Source of the DNA: Eumeta japonica
Taxonomy: Eukaryota; Arthropoda; Insecta; Lepidoptera; Psychidae
Length of the DNA stretch: 64,000 nt
NCBI GenBank assembly: GCA_005406025.1
Contig: BGZK01000734.1
Location: 62,001 to 126,000, forward strand
Direction: 5' to 3'
Part shown: positions 13,201-20,955 of the stretch, in pieces
How the letters are laid out: every line of letters starts with the position of its first letter
Position numbering within the stretch: the first letter of the stretch is position 1
Program-made: the position numbers and the translations under genes
The notes under the pieces: model-generated
The model's database searches: none
Told to the model about the DNA's origin: nothing
The model's input: the letters and a program-made list of their open reading frames with translations, nothing else

Positions 13201-16200
13201 TAAGTTGTTGGTCAGACAAATCAGTGACTTTCATCAATTCTAAAACAAGCCAATTACTTAAAAACAGTCATCTGCGCAAGCAATGTCCTAAGCAGATAAT
13301 TCAAAATGAGTTCAACATATAATTATTGATTTTATGATTTAGGTCATCAACCGCTTTGGAAACTACTACAAAAAGGTGTGTTGTGATCATATAAATTGAA
13401 CGAATTACCGAACATTAAGTTTGGATAAACTAACCTTAATTTCCAGAACATTGATAAACTTTCCTTAATTCGAAATATTTGTTATATAACACCTATTCTG
13501 TAATAGAAAATTTTTAGAACGAAATGCGCAATACAATCAAGAATCGAACGATCTAATGTTGTACTTCGTACTATTAAATTAAAAAAAAATGATATTCGAC
13601 CTTGGCCGTATAAAGCACTTTATTTGCCGAGATTGTTAAGAGCCTGATTTTAGTGTATTTATTGGTGGCTAAGAGAAACTGACTGTTATAAAACTAAGAA
13701 CAGATGTGGGCATAGGCTTCATGTTAATAACGCGGTAGAACAAAAGAACGAGATTAAGTGGTTCTCTAGAGTGAATGTAACCACTTCCACCAACGTTGTT
13801 TCTCGGAGACTTGGACTTTGCCAATGATAAGTATGATTCACAGTGAATATTTTAGGGCAATACGTACACCACTGTACTCCCGTGTAAGCAAACGAAAAAA
13901 GAGATCCTTAGAGGAGGTTCGATTTTTGCATGCTCATGTTCTATGCTGGTTTAGAAGATCCATATATTTTCAAAAGTATTTTTGGATAGATAAGTCCAAA
14001 TTTGACCAAGAAGGTATAGCTAATTATCACAACGTTCATCATTAGGCCCTGAAAGCAGAAGGAAATTACAACAAAAAACGCGTAAAGGGATCGCAAAGAG
14101 GACACTGTGGTGAAGGTGGACTCACACGATGGCCAGCTAGAAGTCCAGACTTTACCCCCATGGATTTTGACATTTGGGGGCATATGAAAGGTTGTATGTA
14201 TAACAAACCTAACACAATCTCATCTGTCGATATCTTGAGACAAAAAACTATCGATGAGACAATTTGATTAAGAAGACACTTGACAACTGGGTTCGTCCTA
14301 AAGTGGATAAAGAAAGAGGATGCTGATATGTGTGCGAAACAGGGGCGGCCATGTTGAACTTAAACTACTACGAAAATATGACTTCTTTTGTCGGAATTCA
14401 TTAATATTTCTTACTAACGTCTGTTATTTATCATTTTGTTTTACTATCAGAAAACTTTTCTTTTTGTGGTAGTTTTGGAAATATAGATACTTTTGGGGCT
14501 ATTATTTAAAATGCTTATGTCAGGTTAGATAGCTAAGAAAACGTAAATGTTTTAAAAATATCTGTATGTCCATTTCAATAGTTTTTTTTTTAATAACATC
14601 CTTTATAGCATGAAGACATTATATATTTTTGATAATCATGTCATTTCTTTGATGTTTTTGTTAGATTATTATTTCTTAATGATAATAATCCTGAATTAAC
14701 TTACCCACTGTACAAAAACGAATAAACATCGCATCAAATCGATAAACCTAATATTAAAAAAATAACTATGTCACAAATACATCAGCATGAACCGATTTTA
14801 ATGAAACTTTCAGAAAATCTTCAGACTAGCCTAGCGGGCGATCCTGTGAAGTTTAGTAGCGATTGGATTAACAGAATTTTGTTGTTTTTCTTTTTATAGC
14901 ATTATGGAGAGGCAAACGAACATACGAGCCACTACAGTATAGGTGGTCACCGTTGCCCATGGACACTCACAATTTCGGAGGAGTCACCAGTGCGTTGCTG
15001 ACCTCTTGCGTATGAATATAGATTCGTAATAGGATATCTGATGGAGGACGTAGTGGGCTAATGGAGTAGAGAGGAGCTGATGAAAGTAGGTTGTGGGGTG
15101 ATGGAGAGACCACTGGAGCTCTCATTCGTGATGAGTCGAAATGTAATAACGGCAACTGTTCTATCATGCACGTAACGTGTGACAGTTTGGTATTGGACCG
15201 GCAGAGCTGACTCATTTACGTGCAGCCAAGTTGACCATATCATGGCTCTACCACAATAAATGACAATTTTATGTCATATTTTCCATAATAATTACTACAC
15301 TCTTTTAATGGGCGTATCTATCTTTTAATATCTCTGCCAAAACTACGTCTCAAAACCGCTTCTATGCATCCACCAGATGTCATCTGGCTGTAGATAATTA
15401 CTGCTATCCGTGCGAAACCGGGACGGGTCACTAGTAGTGTTATAAACCATAATGAAAAAAACACACAACGGAACTCACTGGCTCTCTCATTTATCATGTA
15501 ATGCTTGATATTTATTTTTGTTTCGTTTATGATGTCATCAAAATCGTATACGAGTTTTTCATCTCCAATTGTAAAAGTACTATCGTTTGATCGGAGGCTT
15601 TCCCAATGCATGTAAGTATTTAAACTGTCCAAACATTTAGAATTTTTGGTACCGTTATTATATTTCAAGATATGAAATTTCTGAAAAATAAAATCTATAC
15701 ATATTATTCTCATCTAATTCAAAATTAATAATCACGTTTATTATTTTCATACATATTTTACTATATATTACACGTTTTCCTATTTTTCTAAATTAATTTA
15801 ACCTGATTGTAAATTATAGTTCAAAGATTATTTTGATACAGTAATCTTTACCTCATCGTTCTGTATTGGTATTTGTGTGCCCACTGAGAAGCTGGAGTCT
15901 TCGTTTGGACCAGTCGTGACATTGTAGGCCGACAATACAGTGATAGTCACCCAGTTCGAGGTTTTCAAGAAATCGTGATGCATCGAATTACCCTTACAAC
16001 GTTCGACGTAAACTTTTAACCATAGCACAGGTAGATTATCCCAACTCTTTGCTTCCAAAACCGATGGCGTGATGGTTGGTTCCATTCGTTTCTCCACCCA
16101 TAGATTCTGTTGGTCTTCAAGGTGAAATAAAAATGATTTACATTTTAACATTACTCCACTACGAACTACATCCGATATCGATTTCTATCTGTATTGTAAT

Positions 16201-19200
16201 ATCACAAATGTTGACTAAGATGATATCATTGTTGGTTACAAATTCATTCAATTATTTTGTTCGAGTGTTTTTGCAAACGTCAAATATTTAATATTAAACA
16301 TTCAGTTTGTATTTGCTGAAAGAAATAGGTTTATTTAGGTGTAAGAGAACCGAAGGTCTAGTAAATTTGGAACGTTTCATATTTGATCTGTCCCAATTTC
16401 TATACTTGTTCGGCGTAATTTTTAAAATATAGAAAAAAGCAAAATGAGTTTCGTAAGAAACAATTTTTAGTAAAGTGATATGACTTTCTGAAAAACTGGC
16501 CAATCACAGTTTAGGTTTTTACAATTAGTAATACTCTTTACCATATACATTATCAAAATAAACATTAGCGTTAACTTTGTTCGATTTGCGTAATACATTT
16601 TTGTAACATCTGTTCCCAAAAGACAAGCTGGGATCGAAACCGAGAGCGGAGATGAGACCGAAAAAGGAGTTATTGAAACAGGAGTTGAAGGAAAGATCTT
16701 AATCTATGAAATGTTAGTTGAAGTGCTAAAAGTTTCTTTTTACTTTGGAAACTTTTAGCACTTCAACTAACATTTCTTTTTAATTATTGTATAATCTAAA
16801 AAATGAAACGAAAAAAAATTTAAAATGTTTTATTGTCTACTTGTATACAAAAAATATTTAGACGTGTAAACTAAAGAAATTCTATAATTTTTGATGGCTT
16901 TATTTTATTTAAACAGCTGTAATAGCGTAATGTAAAAAAAATGTATATTTTTGCGATTTTTTTAGCTAAGTTAAAGAAGAAGTAATAAACTTTACTTCAT
17001 ATAAATATAATATATTTACTTCATAGAAGTAATAACCTTTAGTATCTTTCTCAGTCTAATCGTTAAAAGACCTCTACGAAACAAAATAATTTTAGTAAAT
17101 ATTGATTAACAAATACACAATATGTAGAAGGTCTTTATAAACCGCACCTACTAATAGTTTAAATAATTAACAATGGGTTCATGCGAGTTATTTGTATGCA
17201 TGCATATTATGTATATATTATTATCGATAACTCTTACAGACGAGCGCAGGCAAGACATCAACAATACAGCTGTTAGTGTCGCGCTGTGCACGAAGCTGGA
17301 CCACGTCCGTGTTCGATGTAGCTGATGAATCACACAACTTTTCTTCGTTATCGTTGCCAGTTGTAGATGAACTTGGCTGTATTGTTACTGTATCACAAAT
17401 TATATGTATATCATTAGAACGAAAGGAAAGATTTACACTACGGTAGTTGGTTATTTGTCTTCTGTTACTATAATTACAGCGTTTTTATTGTAATCTATAA
17501 CTTGTGTATTTGAATATATATTAAATCCGGGAAAAAGGTTTTTCGTATTTTATAAGTAAAAAGTTGCAGTAAAATCTTTTTGTTTGTGCTGTCAGTATCT
17601 GGTTAGTTTTGAGACAAGGAAATAGATTACATTTAAAAAAAAAGACAAATAGAAACGGTGTCTGCTATTTTTCTGTTGTTTTCTGTCCACCAGAATGAGT
17701 GAATCTAACGTAGAAATTCGATAAATTTTCAAGTTTTACTATAAAAAAATAGCGACACAAGCCGCACAAAAAAAATTGTGAATTTTATGAATCTAATGCA
17801 GTTGTGCATAAAAGTAGTACAATACTCGTTCAAGCATTTTCACTCCGGTAATTTTGATATCAAAGATAAACTTCACTCTGACCGACTTGTTGCAAATTTA
17901 GTTGATGCAATTTGGAAAAAAGTAAAGCAAGATCGGTATATTAGTTCTTACAACATAGCTGAAGAGCTGAGCATTGATCACAAAACAGTTTTGACTAATT
18001 TAAAAAAACTTGATATTTGGGTCCCACACGAGCTCACGGAAAAAAAACTGGTGAATCGTGTGGTACCCATTTGCGATTGAAAAGTAATGAAACCAAACTG
18101 TTTTTGGAAAAAATGATCACTGGTCATAAAAAATTGATTATCTATGAAAAAACGTGCGAAAAAGATAAAGCAAATAAAAAGGCAAGCTCCACAGGCTATA
18201 GCGAAACTAGGATTGACTTGCAATAAGTTGAGGCTAAGTGCATGGTGGAATTGGAAGGGCATTATTCATTGAGCTTTTACCGCCGGGCATGTACATCAAT
18301 TTGGATCTGCCAACAACTGATGAGAATAAAGGAAGAAGTAGAGAAAAAAAGGCCGGGATTGATCGACAAAAATGGTGTAGATTTTCATCAAGAGAATGCC
18401 AGGCCACACACATATATTAGCCACTCTGAAAATATTGAGAAAGTTTGCAGCCATTTTTTCCATTTTGAGCCATCTTTAGCAAACGATTGTTTGAAAATGT
18501 TTTAAAATGAAATTTATATATTATTAGCTGTACCCGCAGCTCCGTTCGCATGCACCACAGATTTTTTATTTAATTTTTTTTTTATAAATAGAGTATAATG
18601 TTACTTGGGTATTTTCAGATATAAAAGACATGTATTTTTAATTTTATCTTACTATACAAATTTTAGGTATTCCATGTACGTTTTTGTTTCCCAACTAGAA
18701 AAAAAATATTTTATTTATATCAAGGCTTCTTTGTATACAACATTCCTCGTTTTTCTTAATGGGCGCAAGTCGGTTCCTCGCTGTCGACAGCCGAGTGTAA
18801 TTTTAAAGATAAAAGTATAATTCGTAAGTCATCCTTAAAAGATAGACATTTGTTATCAGAACTTTTTTTCAGGACTTTTTAAGATCTACAATTGTATAGT
18901 GTATTCATTCATTCACACTATAAGATATATATCTTATAGTGTACTTAGCGTAAACCATTTAAGCGCCCCAAAAGTATCTTTTTTCCAATTTCGTTAATCA
19001 TTATCCTCACTGATTTTTTTTTGTAAATTACTTTATGTAATAAAATACATTGTACAATTTAGTTATAAGATATAGTTATTACTTTAATATAAAACATGTA
19101 AGTAAATCGTATAAATGGTTCTAGCGTGAAAAGTACATAAACGGACAGACCAGACAGAAAGCCGTTGAGTTTTGTAATATTTGAATTGGTTATAGATTCT

Positions 19201-19675
19201 GTTTACTAAAATATTGTCTACAAAGGCAATTACTTAATAATCATAAGATTTATACTCCATAAATCCTTATCCAATATTTATTTTTTTTACATTTTGCTCG
19301 TTGTATAGTAAGCTTGTAATGTATTCATATTGTATTACTCTACATATTAAAAGTAATTTCTTAAAATCATATTCTTTTACCAACTAGTGGAAAATCAGCC
19401 ATCATACACATGCTCTGATAATCAGATGGATCGTAGCTCATGCTGCCTTTGGCTGCTAGCGTTTTGTCGTTAGTTGCTTCTGCATTTCCAACAGCTTTGA
19501 TACAACTTTCTATAATAACCTTATCTTCAAATTGAACATTAATGCTGTATTCACATTGCTCTAAATCAGGCACAATCAGGTTGTATATTTCCACTATCAA
19601 AATATCAAGCTCGCACTCTTCTTTTACATTAGTAACTTCTGATTTCTCAGCAGTATCAAGAGATTTTGTTTTAGT
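430..19675 (-). CDS. CFAP70: Cilia- and flagella-associated protein 70 (CFAP70/TTC18) orthologue, multi-exon, partial at both ends
   Basis: Fifteen exons read from the minus strand give about 836 codons that follow the order of vertebrate CFAP70 (about 1,120 residues): a C2-like N-terminal region (DILIVEIYNLIVPDLEQ), a segment ending CIVDVLPALV, a second beta-rich segment with AYNVTTGP, a block ending KWPLELT, then TPR units in the last exons. In known animals CFAP70 is an axonemal protein of motile cilia and sperm flagella, associated with the outer dynein arm/central apparatus region. In insects it should act mainly in the testis. Exon phases fit at every join except exon 10 to 11 and exon 14 to 15, where something is missing or mis-bordered. 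The start exon, right of 19675, was not found. The final TPRs lie beyond base 1. Introns carry transposon fossils. The family call comes from remembered similarity along the whole length and is strong. Confidence 0.85.
842..1149. repeat. Foldback element (inverted repeat with about 107 bp arms)
   Basis: Bases 842-949 are an imperfect reverse complement (roughly 80-85% by eye) of 1044-1149, with a spacer of about 95 bp. Both arms share CATGAAACCAGTGGAGTC-like and GAAAGCGATGATTAACAAAC-like blocks. It could be a MITE or the two ends of an eroded DNA transposon. No coding capacity was seen. Confidence 0.6.
1475..1775 (+). repeat. Dispersed repeat, copy 1 (GCCCATGGACAC family)
   Basis: It shares blocks in the same order with 14895-15260: GAGCCA...., TCACCG..GCCCATGGACAC, GTTGC.GGC or GTTGCTGACC, GATATCTGATGG, and a distal GTGC.GC.AAGTTGAC. 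The family resembles short repeats that are very common in moth genomes. I cannot name it securely. Confidence 0.55.
2231..2407 (-). CDS. CFAP70: CFAP70 exon 14 (TPR)
   Basis: The acceptor is TCTTGTGCAG, picked because it supplies the single base needed by phase 2 and gives the correct spacing to the previous TPR. The donor is AA|GTGAGT. It encodes LLSTGTLVFEEDPRAAEQFF, then ILELYPLWTLGCVAASVYYY and MESFDTAEQIMVFVKK. An upstream AG would extend it by some codons but breaks phase. The intron before it is 4.1 kb and contains the RTE-like fossil. Confidence 0.85.
3438..3483. repeat. Hairpin, 22 bp perfect arms, 2 nt loop
   Basis: CTTTCCAAAAATAATAATGAAA is followed by CC and its exact reverse complement. 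It lies in the CFAP70 intron between exons 13 and 14. Confidence 0.85.
4795..5830 (-). mobile_element. RTE-like non-LTR retrotransposon fossil, 3' half
   Basis: The minus strand carries the end of a reverse transcriptase. LYDLKEYESGLRMDELS is followed by the catalytic box LLYADDQ (about 5630-5641), then SKVMAFEE and FVYLSSLFINDGKHDRHI, ERRVSAGN and RQARLAVINGI. Further on come the tail motifs YLGHLERTNKRRL and NVCDEQ. The end, ATAGACGTAAGTTTG plus a TAA-rich run at about 4795-4815, matches the conserved 3' tail seen in the other two copies here. Several stops and frameshifts make it dead. The open pieces 5549-5824 and 5229-5420 are parts of it. Confidence 0.85.
6472..6602 (-). CDS. CFAP70: CFAP70 exon 13 (TPR)
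   Basis: The acceptor is ATTTTTCAG and the donor is AAC|GTGAGC. The 131 nt run from phase 0 to phase 2. It encodes YVSQNPELEDGWRELGTCLR, then DYALVCSMRSLRLNVRHPLT. The P-L---W---G spacing is canonical TPR and tracks the matching repeat of CFAP70. Confidence 0.85.
7173..7224. repeat. AAAT/AT microsatellite
   Basis: A run of TAAA units passes directly into (AT)n. It sits just downstream of CFAP70 exon 12, inside the intron. Confidence 0.9.
7250..7402 (-). CDS. CFAP70: CFAP70 exon 12 (start of TPR region)
   Basis: The acceptor is CGTCACAG and the donor is GAG|GTAATT. It has 51 codons, phase 0 to 0. It encodes EMLLLAHIGLMRKAEAVLNE, a TPR-like helix, then RAARHARQLQDIKHATDLYL. This leads directly into exon 13 as the A helix of the first clear TPR. 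Confidence 0.85.
7930..8071 (-). CDS. CFAP70: CFAP70 exon 11 (uncertain 5' border)
   Basis: The open frame encodes RAELGWTCSMNAYNETHNSL, an Asn-rich linker, then MEFFDDKSISR. It ends at AGG|GTAAAT in phase 0, which joins the next exon perfectly. The chosen acceptor, ATCATAG, needs phase 2 from the previous exon, whereas exon 10 ends in phase 0. Either a small exon lies between, or exon 10 uses the GTGATT donor with the next AG here. Confidence 0.5.
8417..8563 (-). CDS. CFAP70: CFAP70 exon 10
   Basis: The acceptor is GATTTTCAG and the donor is ATG|GTTAGT. It has 49 codons, phase 0 to 0. It encodes RMVSNYRSDMASNGDDKIF, then NILKYNYMNFIITAYTSNG. It follows exon 9 after 42 bp, a very short intron. 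Homology to vertebrate CFAP70 is weak, but the frame stays open between good splice signals. It does not join exon 11 in phase, so its 3' border or the next exon needs checking. Confidence 0.6.
8606..8754 (-). CDS. CFAP70: CFAP70 exon 9
   Basis: The acceptor is TTTTTTATGCAG. The donor is AAG|GTCACC, non-consensus after the GT, but chosen because the next exon then joins in frame. The 149 nt run from phase 1 to phase 0. It encodes NVADFCAFSRQLSTTRTRVE, then FWQDAALYVNDNFLVNNFLG, helical and similar to the FAFKEQLK-type helix of CFAP70. Confidence 0.75.
8755..10949 (-). other. CFAP70 intron between exons 8 and 9
   Basis: AT-rich intron with one long-armed hairpin (9539-9601). No gene or recognisable transposon was seen. 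Confidence 0.5.
9539..9601. repeat. Hairpin, 25 bp arms with one mismatch, 13 nt loop
   Basis: 9539-9563 pairs with 9577-9601 (core ATTCCCAAGTTACC and GGTAACTTGGGAAT). It lies in the CFAP70 intron between exons 8 and 9. Confidence 0.85.
10950..11089 (-). CDS. CFAP70: CFAP70 exon 8
   Basis: The exon starts after TTAACAG. An upstream CTGCAG, 18 bp earlier, is in frame and would add six residues. It ends at A|GTAAGA. The 140 nt run from phase 2 to phase 1. It encodes a polar run (NEPDERNCNGRG), then WQNTVHAASEALLRVAYY, an amphipathic helix matching the pre-TPR helical region of CFAP70. Confidence 0.8.
11384..11518 (-). CDS. CFAP70: CFAP70 exon 7
   Basis: The acceptor is ATTATGCAG and the donor is CA|GTAAGT. 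The 135 nt run from phase 2 to phase 2. It encodes GSYVIPPTGADKNCAWILVQ, then KLGKPLKPITVPHH. The GTY-V-E-QL-K-LVP pattern of CFAP70 is recognisable. An internal GGTAAA could serve as an earlier donor, but reading through it keeps homology and reaches the better GTAAGT. Confidence 0.8.
12050..12182 (-). CDS. CFAP70: CFAP70 exon 6
   Basis: The exon starts after TCCGACAG and ends at a strong GTGAGT donor. The 133 nt run from phase 1 to phase 2. It encodes ENTVLSAVPLRWYDADEM, then LIRCGLQTLLTPLD. It is separated from exon 5 by only 138 bp. A longer open frame over the same bases is a shadow in the wrong frame. Confidence 0.8.
12321..12494 (-). CDS. CFAP70: CFAP70 exon 5
   Basis: The acceptor is GTCTCCTCAG and the donor is GGAG|GTACAG, with phase 1 to phase 1. 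It encodes NTLVWNSFHRGLLPGDSS, then KDHIRRYKWPLELT and FMAHMDLFRLLYAGG. The W-N---R--L-P and WP-E-T signatures align with the CFAP70 block that follows the acidic linker. The 3 kb intron upstream holds a mariner-type fossil and a dispersed repeat. Confidence 0.85.
13640..14345 (+). mobile_element. Mariner/Tc1-superfamily transposase fossil (internally deleted)
   Basis: Plus-strand fragments read FWIDKSKFDQEGIANYHNVH, the first catalytic-Asp strand of a DDE transposase of the TDE-F type with the Glu replaced by Lys. They then read WPARSPDFTPMDFDIWGHMK, the typical third-Asp region. The segment between, which should carry the second Asp, is missing, and stops break the frame. It is a dead copy in the CFAP70 intron between exons 4 and 5, opposite to the gene's direction. 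Confidence 0.75.
14895..15260 (+). repeat. Dispersed repeat, copy 2 (GCCCATGGACAC family)
   Basis: This is the fuller copy of the repeat also seen at 1475-1775, lying in the CFAP70 intron between exons 4 and 5. Shared blocks include GGTCACCGTTGCCCATGGAC and GTGCAGCCAAGTTGAC. The short open frames inside it are not genes. Confidence 0.55.
15479..15680 (-). CDS. CFAP70: CFAP70 exon 4
   Basis: The acceptor is TATTTTTCAG and the donor is GCCA|GTGAGT, close to consensus. The 202 nt run from phase 0 to phase 1. It encodes KFHILKYNNGT right after the previous exon's QNDE. It continues with a polar stretch containing YMHWESL and ends INERA. Lower conservation is expected here because this is a linker in the vertebrate protein. 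Confidence 0.75.
15852..16114 (-). CDS. CFAP70: CFAP70 exon 3
   Basis: The exon is 263 nt, enters in phase 1 and leaves at a codon boundary at GAG|GTAAAG. It encodes LWLKVYVERCK, a short linker, WVTITVLSAYNV, and GTQIPIQNDE. The order of strands and the AY-V...P-GP...G-Q-P signature match the second beta-rich segment of CFAP70. Confidence 0.85.
16709..16775. repeat. Perfect hairpin, 28 bp arms, 11 nt loop
   Basis: 16709-16736 and 16748-16775 are exact reverse complements around TTTTTACTTTG. It lies in the CFAP70 intron between exons 2 and 3. No transposon ends are obvious. It could be a pre-miRNA-like or siRNA-producing hairpin, or a template-switch scar. Confidence 0.8.
17238..17387 (-). 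CDS. CFAP70: CFAP70 exon 2
   Basis: The exon starts after GATACAG and ends at TCT|GTAAGAG. Its 150 nt run from phase 1 to phase 1. Joined to the previous exon it reads FPLVVTIQPSSS, then a polar stretch, then CIVDVLPALV. That is the usual CFAP70 pattern of a strand, a loop and a hydrophobic VDLLP-type strand. The correct acceptor was chosen by phase; the alternative AG twelve bases downstream shifts the frame. Confidence 0.8.
17690..18510 (+). mobile_element. Mariner transposase pseudogene
   Basis: It starts at an ATG at 17695 (MSESNVEIR). It keeps VDAIWKKVKQDRYISSYNIA, SIDHKTVLTNLKK, WVPHELTEKKLVNRV, MITGHKKLIIY, PGLIDKNGVDFHQENARPH, and then stops aligning. Mariner enzymes use a D,D34D triad. 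Here the first Asp (ITGDEKW in live copies) is His, the second (HQDNARPH) is Glu, and the third with its YSPDLAPSD motif is absent. Frame changes near 18080 and 18230 and stops confirm death. It lies in the CFAP70 intron between exons 1 and 2, opposite to the gene. The open frames 17778-18080, 18017-18226 and 18242-18505 are its pieces. Confidence 0.88.
18526..18830 (+). repeat. Dispersed repeat remnant beginning ATTAGCTGTACCCGCAGC
   Basis: The start resembles the CTAGCTnTTGnnCGCGGC head found at 29255 and 41823 and is typical of a high-copy lepidopteran repeat. The right boundary is uncertain. The 71-codon open frame inside is not a credible gene. Confidence 0.4.
18915..18942. repeat. Perfect 28 bp palindrome
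   Basis: ACACTATAAGATAT is followed directly by its exact reverse complement, with no loop. It lies in a CFAP70 intron. Confidence 0.85.
19381..19675 (-). CDS. CFAP70: CFAP70 exon 1 of those seen (N-terminal C2-like region)
   Basis: The acceptor is a TTTCAG and the donor is G|GTAAAA. The exon has 295 nt, starts at a codon boundary and ends in phase 1. It encodes a charged lead-in (TKTKSLDTAEKSEV) and then a beta-strand-like run, DILIVEIYNLIVPDLEQ, followed by YSINVQFEDKVIIES. This matches the way CFAP70 begins with a C2-like fold. No ATG lies in a suitable place upstream in this frame, so at least one earlier exon is expected to the right. Confidence 0.8.
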
Positions 19676-20264
19676 CTGAAATTATTTCTAGCGGGATTAT
19701 TACCATCGTTATATATTTTTGAATTAAAAATAACAAACGATACTAAAAGAATATTATTGCTAGGTGGACTAGGCAATTAACATGACATGATAATTTGAAG
19801 CCATACGTAGAAAACTGAATTGGATAGAATTGTGAAAATTACTACATAACTAGATATGTTCCTACAAACCCAATGTAGCATGTAAATCTAAAAACCTTAG
19901 TGATATTTAGCACAAAGAAACTAATAAAAATACAAATACTTTTTTCTTTCGTACGATTCTTGTTTCCACACACAAACAAAAATTTTAACGTACACTCAAA
20001 GTGGAAAATTAAACTTTCCGTTTAACACATGTGTATAAATTTTATAATTGGATCTAGACTTTGTTATCACCCTTATAAGGAACAACTTTTTCTCATCCAA
20101 AGAAGTAAAAATTAAACCTAATCTTAAACTAAACCTGTAAGCCGAATACCAAGTAATTCTTACAGAGGTCAGCGTTCGAATTGCAAGCAATGGTGATCAA
20201 AGTGAACGAATCTACTAAAAAAAAGGTATGAAAGCAAACATTAAGATCAAAGTGTTTGAAAAAA

Positions 20265-20955
20265 ATAGAATTGTGACTTAATTAGATATATATATCGTAC
20301 ATGCGATATGAAAGAGTTGAAAAACTGAAAAAGTTTGTATACTTAATTAGTATGTTTGGCAAACATAATAGAAGCATTGAAAAAATTAAATGCGAGAAAC
20401 AAAGTTAATGAAACCTTGCTTGCTATTACTATAAACAGTTAAAGTATCTCACAAAGAACCAGCTAAGTTATTCATAATGAAATTCTGATCCCTTGACTTA
20501 TATATGGTATTATTGTTGGGTGTGTCAGAACATGCATGAAAGCAAAATCAATCACTGCTGATGTAATATCTGCGCAGTACATTCATAGTGACTTTGATAT
20601 AAGAATAGTAATATCATAGAAACTAGTAGCTTAAAATAAAATGTAGTGATTAAAGTAGAAAAGTTAATTTGCAATGGCTTCGACATTTAGAAAGAACAAA
20701 TGGAATGTGACTTACGTAAAAAATCTATAGAGGTAATGTATGATGCAATAGTCAACAAGGGCTATTCCAAAAATCTTATGTAAACAAAATTGGTGACACA
20801 TCAAAGACAAACCAATTTTTAAACACCCAAAACCGATGAGCTTGCTTGAAATCATTAACAGATGTTGGTGAAGTATGCAGGATATGTATGATGTAGATAT
20901 ATGTGATCTATGCTTACCTTTCTGAGAAATAGGCATGAGTTACAAAAAAAATAAA
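20265..20955 (+). mobile_element. RTE-like retrotransposon remnant with 3' tail
   Basis: Plus-strand reading gives VEKLKKFVYLISMFGKHNR and then NARNKVNETLLAI in another frame, the same thumb region as the 5.2 kb copy (FVYLSSLFINDGKHDR). A distal CTTACCTTTCTGAGAAATAG followed by GCATGAGTTAC matches the conserved 3' end of this family at about 20915-20945. The part between is unrecognised, so there is a deletion, an insertion or heavy decay. It is not functional. Confidence 0.7.

Noticed and set aside
13086..13322. 78-codon plus-strand open frame
   Set aside because: No similarity recognised; AT-rich and in an intron.
20168..20225. Short ATG-led plus-strand frame ending at a GTATGA donor-like site
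   Set aside because: Twelve codons only, opposite strand to CFAP70, and no partner exon.
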